DNA from: Raffaelea ambrosiae
Taxonomy: Eukaryota; Ascomycota; Sordariomycetes; Ophiostomatales; Ophiostomataceae
Direction: 5' to 3'
Length of the DNA: 64,000 bases
Assembly (NCBI GenBank): GCA_002778195.1
Contig: PCDI01000002.1
Location: forward strand, 1,571,628 to 1,635,627
The notes under the pieces were generated by a model, which did no database searches, was not told the DNA's origin, and saw only the letters and a program-made list of their open reading frames with translations. Position numbers and translations under genes: made by a program. Below are positions 33,128-43,677 of this stretch, one piece after another. Each line of letters begins with the position of its first letter. Positions within the stretch are counted from its first letter, which is position 1.

Positions 33128-35217
33128 ATGCCGCACGCCCACTTCGCCAACGACCCGCCGGAGGGCATTGGCCTGGCCGACTTGCACGCGGCCAATGCCT
33201 TGCTGGCCCAATCGGCCGCACGGCCGGCCGCCGACCGCGCCAAGAGCACCGACAATACCACCGACGACACCACAAACACCACAAGTGACGAGGACGGCAC
33301 CCGAGACGCGCCGGCCGCCCGGTCAGACGACCCCAACGACAAGTACGAGATCACCGAGGACGACTGCTACGACGAGCTGGGCTTTGGCTTCCCCCGGTGG
33401 AAGAAGTGGTACATTCTCACCGTCATCTTCTGGGTGCAGGTGTCGATGAACTTCAACACGTCGCTCTACTCCAATGCCATTCCCGGCATCTCGGACGAGT
33501 TCCATGTCAGCGCCCAGGCCGCCCGCTGCGGTGCCATGATCTTTCTGGTCCTGTATGCTTTTGGATGGTAAGTTTTTCTCTCTTCTTTCTCTTCTATCTC
33601 TTTTTTCTCTTTTCTTTTCCCCCTGCCTTCCTCTTCTCTCTCTTTTCTCTTCCAACATACTAACCCCCCCAGTGAGCTGTGGGCACCCTGGTCGGAGGAA
33701 TTCGGCCGCTGGCCCATCCTCCAGCTCTCCCTGTTCCTGGTCAACGTCTGGCAGCTGCCCGTCGCACTGGCCAAGAACTTTGGCACCATCCTGGTCGGCC
33801 GTGCCCTGGGCGGCCTGTCCTCGGCCGGCGGCTCCGTCACGCTGGGCATGATTGCCGACATGTTCGAGGCGGACAACCAGCAGTATGCCGTCGCCTACGT
33901 CGTCTTCTCCTCCGTCGGCGGCTCCGTGCTGGGGCCCATTGTCGGTGGATTTGTCGAGGCGAACCTAAACTGGAGGTATGCACCCTCTTGGATCAATACA
34001 GATCTTGTTTTCTCTTTTTCGCAAATCAAGTTCGCAACTAACCCCCCCTCCCTAGATGGGCCATCTGGATCCAGCTCATCTTTGGCGGCGTCATGCAGGC
34101 GCTGCACTTCTTCACCGTCCCCGAGACCCGGACCACCATCATGATGAACCGCATCGCCCGGCGCCGCCGTAAGGAGGGCCAGGCCAACATTTGGGGCCCC
34201 GACGAGCTGGTGCCTTTCCGCGCCCGCTTCTCGGCCAAGGAGGTCCTCATCACCTGGATCCGGCCCTTCCGCATGTTCCTGACCGAGCCCATCGTGCTGA
34301 CGCTGTCGCTGCTGTCCGGCTTCTCCGACGCGCTCATCTTCATGTTCATCCAGTCCTTTGGGCTCGTCTACCAGCAGTGGGGCTTCAGCACCGTCGATGT
34401 CGGCCTCGCCTTCCTCCCCATCGGCATCGGCTACCTGCTCGCCTGGCTTCTCTTCATCCCCGCCATCCGCCGCAACATCCGCCAGCGCGCCGAGAAGCCC
34501 GACGACGAGCGCACCCAGTACGAGTCGCGCCTCTGGTTCCTCCTCTGGACCGCGCCCTGCCTGCCCATTGGCCTCATCGGCTTCGCCTGGACCATCCAGG
34601 GCCCGCCCCTCCACTGGATCGGCTCCATGGTCTTCTCCGCCATCGTCGGCATCGCCAACTACGCCATCTACATGGCCACCATCGACTACATGGTCTGCGC
34701 CTACGGGCCCTACTCCGCCTCCGCCACCGGCGGCAACGGCTGGTCCCGCGACTTCCTCGCCGGCGTCCTCACCATCCCCGCCACCCCCTTTTTCAGCAAC
34801 ATCGGCGCCCGCAGCGGCCACAACCTCGAGTATGCCTGCACCATCCTCTTCTGCATCTCCTTCTGCCTCGTCCTCGCCGTCTACGCCATCTACTGGTACG
34901 GGCCCGCCCTCCGCAAGCGCTCGCCCTTCGCCCAGAAGCTCGCCGACGCCCGTGCCGGCGAGACCAGCCATCATCTGGACGACGACGACCAGGAGAGAGG
35001 CAGCAGCTCCAAGCGGACGAACGGTCCCACCTCCTCCGCCGTAGAGGGAGCCGGCAGTACGACCGCGGCGCACGCGCGCCGCCCTGGTGCACCCCGCACG
35101 TACAGCCAGCAGCAGCGCTTCTTCGGCGAGAGCCGTCTCTCCACTCCGCACCACACGCCGGCACATTCCCGGGCTGTGTCACGTGCAAACAGTCTGACCC
35201 GGCATCCCGTTGCGTAA
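33128..35217 (+). CDS. MFS exporter, DHA1 (drug/polyamine:H+ antiporter) type
   Basis: Predicted 634 residues from three exons: 33128-33567, 33673-33975 and 34056-35217; both junctions are phase 2. It has a hydrophilic Asp/Thr-rich N-terminus of about 85 residues, about 12 membrane segments and a Ser/Arg-rich cytosolic tail. Signatures include FWVQVSMNFNTSLYSNAIPG in helix 1, CELWAPWSEEFGRWP in loop 2-3, GRALGGLSSAGGSVTLGMIAD in helix 4 and the antiporter motif C region VLGPIVGGFVEANLNWRW, split by intron 2. PETRTT precedes the central loop. This places it with fungal DHA1 exporters that expel drugs, toxins or polyamines at the plasma membrane; the substrate is not predictable. Intron 1 is a pyrimidine tract rich in TCTT. 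The neighbouring genes give no pathway clue. Confidence 0.9.
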
Positions 35218-36127
35218 ATATGCATATACATAAAAAAAACACACACACAGAAAACGGCTTGCATGATCGGAGGTGGTCTTTGAAAGAAAAAACAGGGAGG
35301 CGGAGTTAGAGCGCATTTTTATTCATTTATTATTGTTCTTTTTTCTTTTCGCCTGAGCGCGTTTGGACGAGCCCGAGGCGTGATCGACAAGAAATTGGCA
35401 TATAGCTTAAACAGATAGCATGTAAACAGGGTATACAGGGCAAGACATGGTGCCTGTCTCTTCGTTAGCTTCAATTGTTAGATGGGTTGCTAGAAGCGTC
35501 TGCCAAAAAAAGACTGGGTTTTCTGGGGTTGCCTTGTGGGAGAGGCTTGCAATCGCGTCAGAAAGGGAGCATAATGCCAACAGGCTATGCGTCACTAGAA
35601 TTGGAACCCCTGACGGTTATATGATGTCATATTTAGCATCGAAAAGAACTGTCCCTGGATAGAATGGGGGGAGAAGGAGCCAGGAGCTTGTATTTTACAA
35701 CAATCCAACTGTATCAGACTGATCCCCTATTGTGTGTACAAAAGCGAATCACCATAGGGCCATAACAGAATGGGCCCGTGGCCTTTGTGTCCCCAATCGC
35801 GAGGGCGGTTCTTTTTCTTAGTCTAGAGTATTCAGAGTTGTCAAGCACTCCCGAACCGTCCTGTGTCGTCTCCTTCAGTTGTTTATGTTCACCAGCCCCA
35901 CTCGCCTTATGTAGAGAGAGACCTGATCGATCTATCAATCATGTATTCAATCAGCCATAAGTCAAAACTTCCATCCAGATGTTGAGAGTCGGAATGAGCT
36001 GCCACTTGGACTCCCTACAGACAACAGTATGTGCACCCAGCCACATTTGAAATGGGTATCTGGCTAGCCGCCCTCGTGCTTCGCCAACCATAGTTTGTGC
36101 ATTATTACTGCGGACCGAAAGACCCAG
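35218..36127. other. intergenic region between MFS exporter and F-box-like gene B
   Basis: This 910-bp stretch lies between two convergent genes, so it holds two 3' flanks. No gene, repeat or RNA is visible. Confidence 0.5.
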
Positions 36128-36658
36128 CTAACTGCCACACATAGGACACCAGACTCGCCACAAATTACACCAGCTTGTAATACAGTCCTCTGGAAACTCA
36201 TCCGTGGACCAACGCTTCTGCTCAATGGATCGATAGCAGCAGCATCGCACACAGAGTTGGACTGTTTGCAGCTGCAGGACCGGCCATATTATCCTAATCA
36301 TCTTGGGAAGGTGAACATACTGCGGATTCCCACACAGTCGGACTTCTTCGGTGATTATGGGCAGCTGTGGCAGATTTGTGTAGGCAACTTGCAGGAACCG
36401 CTTGCAAGTCATGGCAAAGACCACGCTAGTGTAGCTGCTGTGGAGCACGCGATATATCTGCTGTTGGATTTCGGTTGGCAGTCGGAGGAAACCCGTGGGC
36501 TCAGGCGTGGGGAGCGAATTTGACGAAGGCTTCGAGCCCACTATAGATCATGTCAGCTGGAACGAAACCTTTGCATCGACAGGGGGTTTTGTCCAATGCT
36601 CACAGACGTCATCGGGTATTCTGAACACTCTGAACGAGCAAGACTCTTCGTTGTTCAT
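36128..36658 (-). CDS. small F-box-like protein with C-terminal Cys motif (member B)
   Basis: Predicted 155 residues from two exons: 36604-36658 and 36128-36540, joined in phase 1 (intron 36541-36603, GTGAGC...CTATAG). Exon 1 ends in FRVFRIPDDV. Exon 2 carries an F-box-like block, FLRLPTEIQQQIYRVL followed by VVFAMTCKRFLQVA. The C-terminus has a Cys-rich motif, LCVRCCCYRSIEQKRW, then WCNLWRVWCPMCGS. Residues and spacing match member A at 49.3 kb, including the intron position and phase, so the gene models support each other. F-box proteins usually recruit substrates to SCF ubiquitin ligases; this short protein has no visible substrate domain other than the Cys motif, which may bind zinc. The exon-2 frame alone has no ATG at its 5' end, which is why the upstream exon is needed. 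Confidence 0.72.
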
Positions 36659-37273
36659 TCCGTCGACGTCTATTTTCGAATTGTTTTCTTTTCTGCGACG
36701 CGTGCCTCCCCGAAAAATGAGAAGGGAGAGCTGTAGGCCGAAATGGCTTGTGTGCTGATAGATGAAGACTTTGAAGAGAAAGGATGATGAAGATAGGAAC
36801 AAAGCCTGAAGAAGAATGGGAACTGGTGGGTCTGTTGAATGTCATTTCCAGACTACGAAAAAAACACTTCTCTTCCCAAATTGCAACTACCAAGCGAAGA
36901 AGCAAACCAAGGGTGCAGCAAACAAAGACCCAAACAGCCTTAATATTCGCACAGCGCTGCGTCAACTTCAAACACTACTGCTCCCGAAATGCCGACTGAA
37001 GAGTTGACGAAATGGACGTTCCAAACTTTAGTCCAATGACCCACTACGGCGTCAAATCGACTTCACCAGACACATCAGCAGATTGGCATGTTTTCCGATT
37101 GACCAGATTACAGGGCAAGGCTTAAAGTAATATAAGTTACCGGATTAAGTCTTCGAAAGTCTTGTCCGACCCTATGCCACCAGATCGTTAGTACTTCCCG
37201 CATACTTCAAGCATAAGAAATGCTCAAATAATATCTTACTTGTGCTTTTGATATCTGTTCCTGTCATTCTCTC
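36659..37273. other. intergenic region between F-box-like members B and C
   Basis: This 615-bp stretch separates two same-strand F-box-like genes and should contain the promoter of member B. It is AT-rich. No other gene or clear TATA box is visible. Confidence 0.5.
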
Positions 37274-37916
37274 TCACGTGCGTCTTGAAATAAGTTTACC
37301 ACGCCATGCGGTTTGGATCCTTGAGTATGTGACCTGTCTGAAATGGCGGCGACCAAATCCAAAGTAGGAGAGATTGCAAATAAGACAAACCTTGCCATTC
37401 AAAGCATACCAGTCGTTTCCGCGGTTCCGCGCAGACCCCGAAGTGCTAGGATCCGTAGATTGGTAGTTGTGGGACGAGTGGCGAAGGCTCGCTGCCCGCC
37501 CCTTCAGACCAGAGTTGTCGTGTGGCCACAGCCTCTCCAGCACGGCATGTATATGGCAGAGATGGGACAATCCCGAATAGTACTCAGCGCTGCTTGGGTC
37601 TGGCTGTACGTTGAAAAGAAAAGGATTGGCTGATGCAATATTCAGGAATGGTTTGCAAGACAGGGCAAAACACAGTTTGTCGAATGGACTGTCAATGTCG
37701 GTGTAGATCTGGAAGAACGTCTCGGCTGGTAGACGCAAGATGGGGGCCGGGGTCGGAGTGGAAGAGGTAGCCCACACCATGAAAGAAGTGAGTGGGAGAA
37801 AGTCACTCTGTCTGACATATTTAGGAAAACTACCATCACATACAAACACTCTTGGGTATGCGAAAACTCCATACAGACTTCGTCGTGGGAGTGCTGTAGT
37901 CGATGAGAGCGACCAT
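37274..37916 (-). pseudogene. F-box-like family member C, probably degenerate
   Basis: A putative exon 1 at 37844-37916 encodes MVALIDYS... ending in WSFRIPKSV and is followed by a GTATGT donor in the same phase as in members A and B. The body frame includes ILRLPAETFFQIYTDID and LCFALSCKPFLNIA, clearly the same F-box-like block, and ALERLWPHD-like and KVCLIC segments equivalent to LWPRD and LCNWC in member A. I could not find an acceptor that restores frame to exon 1; the expected site reads ttcatg|gtg rather than an AG. The C-terminal Cys motif is cut short (one CxxC only, no CP-x-C). Both facts point to decay, although an unusual splice form cannot be excluded. Confidence 0.6.
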
Positions 37917-40541
37917 GGCCACCACTCGAGAGTATAATTCACAATTTGAGAAAAGATGTTTCGATGAGCAGAGAGAGATAGAAGAAGAAGGAGGGGATGG
38001 GGGGAAAAAAGAGGCAAGACGGGGAGAGGTGGAAGTCAAACACTAATTTTATGGGCGAGGACATCCAAGTTTTGTTCAGATATTAATTGCAGCTAGACAA
38101 AAAGGCAAACGCAGGCGCAAACGCAAACGCAAGTCCAGCTTCAGTTCGACGTAAACGTTTTGCATGTGGAATTGTTTACATCTGATTATAAACCAGCAAG
38201 GAATCAGAATTACAGACACTCTCCCATTCTGTTTCGTCTTCGCTCTCCAACATTGTGCGTCGGTGCCTTGTGGAACATCTGCTTGGACCACGCCCGGTGG
38301 CCCTCGGCCCACCAGTCGCATCACCGGTGCGCATCCACCTCCATGGCGAGGTCCACAATCTCGGTCCGTGACTGCAGGTGGCCGGCCATCGAGAAGAAGA
38401 TGGTGGCGAGGCCGTCTTACGTGACTTGTGGGAACGTCCCTGCCCGTCTTACTACGGGACTTTTGCTTGGCCGTGTTTGCTCGATTCGCCGTACTTATTT
38501 ATGCACACTTATGCACGCGTTGGCTAACACACGCTTCTGAGCAGTCCTGCATTCCCCCCCACGCAGCCATCGTGCACAAGTCCTTGCACAGCTGTTGCGT
38601 CAATTAGACCATACTCTCATGCACAGCTCTCAGCAGCCTTTATGGCCACGCCACGGCACTCAGAGCTCGACTATTGGACAGCCTTCCAACAGGTCGTGTC
38701 TAACGTGCATTCTGGGATCATCCTAGCAGCTGAATACGGACAGAGAAAGAGACCCCTTTCTCTCCTCTCGGCGTCCTTCGACAGCCGCTAGAACTAGGAG
38801 CTCAGCCGATCCACACATCTACGAAGACTATTACGAAGGACATATCCCACCCCGACAGAAATACGCAGAATGCGTATATAGAGAAAGGGGATTTAACCAT
38901 TGTAGGAATGCCGACGACGCTGATGCCGACACCGGTACACCCTGGGAGGTGAAAAGGTTCGGCAAGCCCGTGAAATCCTGCAGAGGATCACACCCATGTC
39001 GCCAGAGTGGCGTGGCGAGCGGCCAACAAACCACACACGACCGCAGGGCCGTCGGGGAGCCAGCCTACTTGTTTTCATGTTCCAGACCAAGAACATGGGG
39101 ACGCACAAATTTGGCAGCAGGCGGCGTAGAAATCAAACAAGAACGACGCCGAAACCTGAAAGCGCTCTGTGGTTGCCACACACTTTTCAAAGGGAGAGGG
39201 TCGTTGCCAAACAAGGCCAACGTTGTCCTTGCTCTTTGCCAAAGGGTTGTCCACGCATGTATGTATCGTTGCCATGAGTCTCTATGTACTTATTATTATG
39301 AGCCGCTCCATAGTCATTTTCCAATTAGAATTAGTCTGATCGTTTCCTTTTTTTGTCTTTCGCGGTTCCAATTATGCCCACATGACCCTTTTTGCGACGA
39401 ACTCTTCCATCTGGACCAGAACGTCCTCGCAGCAGTCCTGAGCCGCCCCGTGCAATATGCCCGTAGACTTCTGGTGCCTCCATGCTCTGCCAATCAATTG
39501 TATGAGTCCAGTCGAAGATGTTTCTTTCCTATACCCGCCGGCGCTCCCCCTTGGTGATCTACACAATTTCGTCTCCTGTTGCTCGCAAGGAAATAATAGC
39601 CGTTTTGTAGCACGTGGGCATAGACGCAACAGGCACAGTTCATGGTGGCTTCGTGGCCTTGGAAACGGAGTGTCTGCTAAAGAAGGCGCATGATCATTCT
39701 TCTCGCCTGCCCATGCGCCGTGTCGTGAAGAATTCAAATGATCAGTCGATTAGCTGCTGCAGAGTGTGCCAATTGTCCAGAAGAACTTGTCGAACTCGCA
39801 GTTTGGTTAGGCTGAGCTCGTTGCCGCTGCTGGTGTTGCTGCTGTAACTTGGGGTTTTTTTTTCCTTCCACTCTTTTGCTGTTTTGGCTGTGATTGTCAC
39901 CGGCTGATCCTTCGATTTTAAAGCCACTCCGCAAGGCTGCGGAAACAACGAAGTGCTGCTGGAACCACTGGTATGGCCGCATGCAGATTCGCACTTTGTC
40001 ATAATGTGTTTATAGCCACAATGAGCTTCATTTCCGCCCTGCAGAGGCAAACGGTGCAGCATTTCCACAAAGCTGCCTGTTTCAGTTTTGGCCTATTAGC
40101 CAAAAGAGCGAACTCGGCGACCAGATTGGAGAATGATGACGCGCTTTCGACAAGGCTGCAGTCCGTTTCTGTTGACCCCCGGGTAAAGTCGTTCGTGGCT
40201 GCCACGCAGTTGCTCTGAGCCATGAGGCCAGTGTTCGCGGTTGGACCGACAGGCGGTTGGGGGGNGGGGGGGGACGGGCAAAACGTTGGCACCCCTTCCC
40301 GCAAGTCGTACGAGCCAGCTGCGTCCCGAGTTCCAAGGTGACATTCTTGGCCATTTGGTAATCGGGAACTAGGGACGATGCATCTCGAATTATCCAGGAC
40401 CCCGGGGGTAGCACGTAGCTGCTTTGCCAGTGTGGGAGAACTGCCGCCGAGGCGAAGGCCGCAAAGGCCACGAAGGAGGACGCCGGCCAGTCACTAGGAG
40501 CAAAACAAAGGCAAATGTCAACGGTCGACTTCTATACGAGG
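37917..40541. other. gene-poor region with a possible fossil coding fragment
   Basis: About 2.6 kb without an intact gene. It holds a GCAAAC-type hexamer repeat (38103-38132), the candidate pseudo-exon at 38254-38428 and an undetermined base at 40265 in a G run. A short GC-rich open segment near 40.1-40.5 kb on the minus strand, preceded by a good acceptor (TTGCTCCTAG near 40495), could be a lost 3' exon of the Zn2Cys6 gene, but I could not join it in frame. Confidence 0.5.
38254..38428 (-). pseudogene. GC-rich coding-like fragment with internal stop, family unknown
   Basis: On the minus strand this patch reads as coherent protein, including TIFFSMAGHLQSRTEIVDLAM and then, after a TGA at 38321-38323, CDWWAEGHRAWSKQMFHKAP. 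GC content and residue choice differ from the surrounding AT-richer, meaningless DNA. No start codon or confident splice sites are visible. I do not recognise the family. It could be a relic exon or a chance open stretch. Confidence 0.3.
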
Positions 40542-41487
40542 CTATGGAAGAAGCAGTTCCCCCGCAGCCCATGATGAGACAATTAAAGGGGTTTTCTTTA
40601 CACTGGAGACGGCTCGGGGTGTGTGTCTGATTACCAAGAATTTCGAATTGTTCATGTTCGACTGAGGAGGAAAGCCCAAGTCGGCGGGAGCGGCAGAGGA
40701 GGAGGAGGACGGGGGAGCCAGATCTGGCGGTTCAACCGTGCCCATCCAGTCCGTCACCGTGTTGCTGGTCGCCGGGCTGTTCGCAGACGCGCTCGCCTGT
40801 TCTGGCAAGAAGTAGTCGGTGTTGAAGGCAAACAGCGGCATCCGGCCGCCATAGTCCATCTGGCTGCCGTCCAGCCAGGTGCCGAAGAAAGACAGGCCTT
40901 CGAATTCGTCGTCGCGCACAAGCGGGTTGGCCCCGGGCGGCTGCAGCCCTGGTGGCAACTCTGTCTCTGGGATCGCTGCTTGCATCTCTGGCGGCTGCTG
41001 CATTTCTGGCGGCATCGCCCCGGTTTGGCTAAAGGCGAATGTGGCATCGGACAGTGACTGCAGGGGGATGGGTCCTCCCACCGCGCTCAGACCAGGAGGA
41101 TCGACAGTCTCTGTCGTGATCGTCTCTTGGTTGTCCATCGGCTCTGGGTTGGCCGCCCCTGCTGCCCCTGGCGTACTCTCGTCGACAAAACCCAACTGCC
41201 CATCGTCGTCGACCGGATCAGACGACATACCGCCGGCACTGGCATACCGGAATTCAAACCGCTGCTTATACTCGCAGACCTTGCCTCGCTTGAGACACCG
41301 GCCGCAGGTGGGCTTCTTCTCGTCGCACTGGGGACGTTTGTTAGAAAAAAAAGGAAAAAAGAAAAAAGAAAACCGGCTACAGGAGCGTCAAACCAACCTT
41401 GGAGCGTCTCTTCCGACAAGCCAGACAGCCGGTCCTCGACCGAACGATGCTGGTCTTCTTGGGCCGCGGCCGGACTGGTCCATACAT
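40542..41487 (-). CDS. short Zn(II)2Cys6 DNA-binding protein
   Basis: Predicted 291 residues from two exons: 41398-41487 and 40542-41327. The zinc cluster is interrupted by the intron (41328-41397, donor GTTGGT, acceptor CCCAG) and is complete after splicing: Cys21, Cys24, Cys31, Cys38, Cys41 and Cys48, spaced C-x2-C-x6-C-x6-C-x2-C-x6-C. The remainder is acidic and rich in Pro, Gln, Glu and Ser, with segments such as DDEFEGLSFFGTW that could activate transcription. The large fungal-specific transcription factor domain usual in such proteins is absent. The last 20 residues (SSVKKTPLIVSS and onward) look like read-through rather than conserved sequence, so the true 3' end may involve a further exon or the gene may be truncated. 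The start at 41487 is the ATG just before the basic region. Its targets are unknown. Confidence 0.7.
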
Positions 41488-43100
41488 CGTTGTGGTTTGC
41501 TGTTCTGCGGTCTGGGTAGTCCTGCTGCTGTTTGTTTGCCGCTGGCTGTTGGTTGTTGCAGGGTTGTTTTCTGTTGTCTGTATTGTGCAGCCCGAAAACT
41601 TGTGAGATTTTCCTGAGCAGATCCCGAGCAGGATGGGCACAAGAAGCACAAGAGAGAGAGAAAAATCACAAAGAGAGAAAAAGGAAACAAGTGTGACGAG
41701 AATCAAAAAACAAACAAAAAATAGTATAGCAACGTAGTCTCGACTCCGCATGTGAGCCTGGAAGGTCGTCCCAGTCCCACAAATCGATCCGTATCTACAT
41801 TGTCCCGCGTACTACTCGTACTTGTAATGTGTAGATAATCAGTGAGTTAGCGACCTAGTAGCCATGGGTGTGCCTAAAGCAGGAGCCCCGCAGCGGCACC
41901 CTGGCCAGTGCTCCATGACATCCGCATATCCAGCACGGCCGGGAATAGAGCCCGTTGCCGCAGGTTCCGGCATGTTGGTAGGCGCGCCGGGCGTCCAGTG
42001 GAACTGGCTTCCCACTGACGACATGAAATCTGCATTCCCCCTAAGCCGGTGGCCTCCGTGCGTATTTTCAAGACCAGTGACACACATGTCTGTTGGCTCG
42101 GGGCCAAGCTTTGGACAAGAGCTGGACGTGGGCTTGGGCGTGCGTTTGGGGCGCGGGCAGGGCGTGGGCAGGGCGTGGACGGGGCGCAGACTGGACGTCG
42201 TCGAACAGCGTGCAGCGACTGCTTACGTGAACACAACCGTGAACACATAAGCGAAAAAAAAACACAGCGAGGAAGTGGGCATCGCCAAGTCTCCGTCGAG
42301 ATCCTCCTCGTCCAATGGAGCCCCGTGGTGCCAGGTCGGTGCGCGTATTATCGGACTGAGCTGGCGCCTGTGTAATGGCAAGGTGCCTTGCTTCCCTGTG
42401 ATGGAGAGATCTTGGCATGTTTCTTTCTCTTGGCAAAATCTCGGGGCACCCTTTTATTTAGGGGCCCCCTCGGCCTTTTTCCTTTCTCTCGCTGGCTTTA
42501 GTTTTTAGTCTTTAGTTTTTGTTTTGATTTTTTGATTTTTTTAACGATTTATTTTTATTTTCGGTCTGCCCACAGCTTGCCCCATATGGCACGGAGTTAA
42601 CAGGAAGGCTGTTCCCCCCGAGAATTTCCCGTCCAGCCTCGGTCTTATCAACTACGTGGTGTACTGAGATGGTCTTTTCTTTTCTTCTTCTGCTCTTCTT
42701 CTTCTTTTCTTTTTCTTTTTTTTTTTTTGCACACCAAGAGGCTAAGAAGGCTTTCCAGCCTTGTTCTATTAAGACATAAATAGGCAGCATACCCAGCGCA
42801 CTTTTCTTCAATCGGGTTGCTGCCGGTTCGGCTAGCCGGCTGACAGGTACCTCGGATGTGCTCCGTTTAAAGTCTTATCCCCGTGGCCCACTGAGGGGCT
42901 CTCTACCAGTTTCCTAGTGCGGTGCACAGAAGCGACACTAGCCTCCTTTGTTAGTCTCGGTCTTACGTTCTTTTGCTGCGAGTGCCCATAACCAGCACCT
43001 GTCAGGGCCTGAGCTTACGCGGACACTTGCCAAACCACCGTTTGCAAAAGTACAGTGCCAAGCGGCTGAAAGAAAGAATGAACTGCTCTGGATCTGACTT

Positions 43101-43169
43101 GCCTGCTTTGAGTCTGATTGAAGCCTACTTTGCGTGCCTACTTTGAGTCTGATTGAAGCTTACTTTGCT
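43101..43169. repeat. 35-bp tandem duplication
   Basis: Two adjacent copies of gcctgctttgagtctgattg plus 15 more bases (43101-43135 and 43136-43169) differ at a few positions. It is non-coding. Confidence 0.9.
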
Positions 43170-43625
43170 GTCTCTACAAGCGGCTCACGAGTTCGAAAGC
43201 CATGCTGTACGGTTCCGCATACCCGCACTTCGCTGTCAGGCTTGAGCCCACATTGGTGTTCCTCTTGGCGAAAGAGAAAGTCCCCGCCCCCAGGAGATGA
43301 CCTGCGGCCTGATTTTTTGGTCCCCGGCCCCGGTGCTCGCCGAGGCGGATAACTTGCTGCATCGTACCAGGAAAACATCGGTCTAGATCCTACGCCCCGG
43401 AAACATGCTGGGTGCATCGTCAAGGAACAGACGAGGAGACACGGCAAAAGCGCGCCAGGATCGAGGAAATCAGTTGCGTAGCGAGTCCGGCGGACACAGG
43501 CCTGGAACGGTGGGTAGCGGCCTCGACGGCAATGCCAACGTCAGTCCCTTGTCGACATGGATCACCCGGCCTCATGGGACGCCTACGATGCCATGAACCA
43601 GAGCTGGGCCAAGCCTGGATGCCAT

Positions 43626-43677
43626 TATCTGATCCAACTTATCAGATCCAAGTTATCTGATCCAACTCATCTGAGCC
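43626..43677. repeat. 14-bp tandem repeat, about 3.7 copies (tatctgatccaact)
   Basis: Units start at 43626, 43640, 43654 and 43668. The second carries tatcagatccaagt and the last is partial. It is non-coding. Confidence 0.9.

Noticed and set aside
43021..43400. Possible tRNA or structured RNA near gagttcgaaagcc
   Set aside because: The TTCGA string is not followed by a matching acceptor stem, and no A box lies at the right distance.
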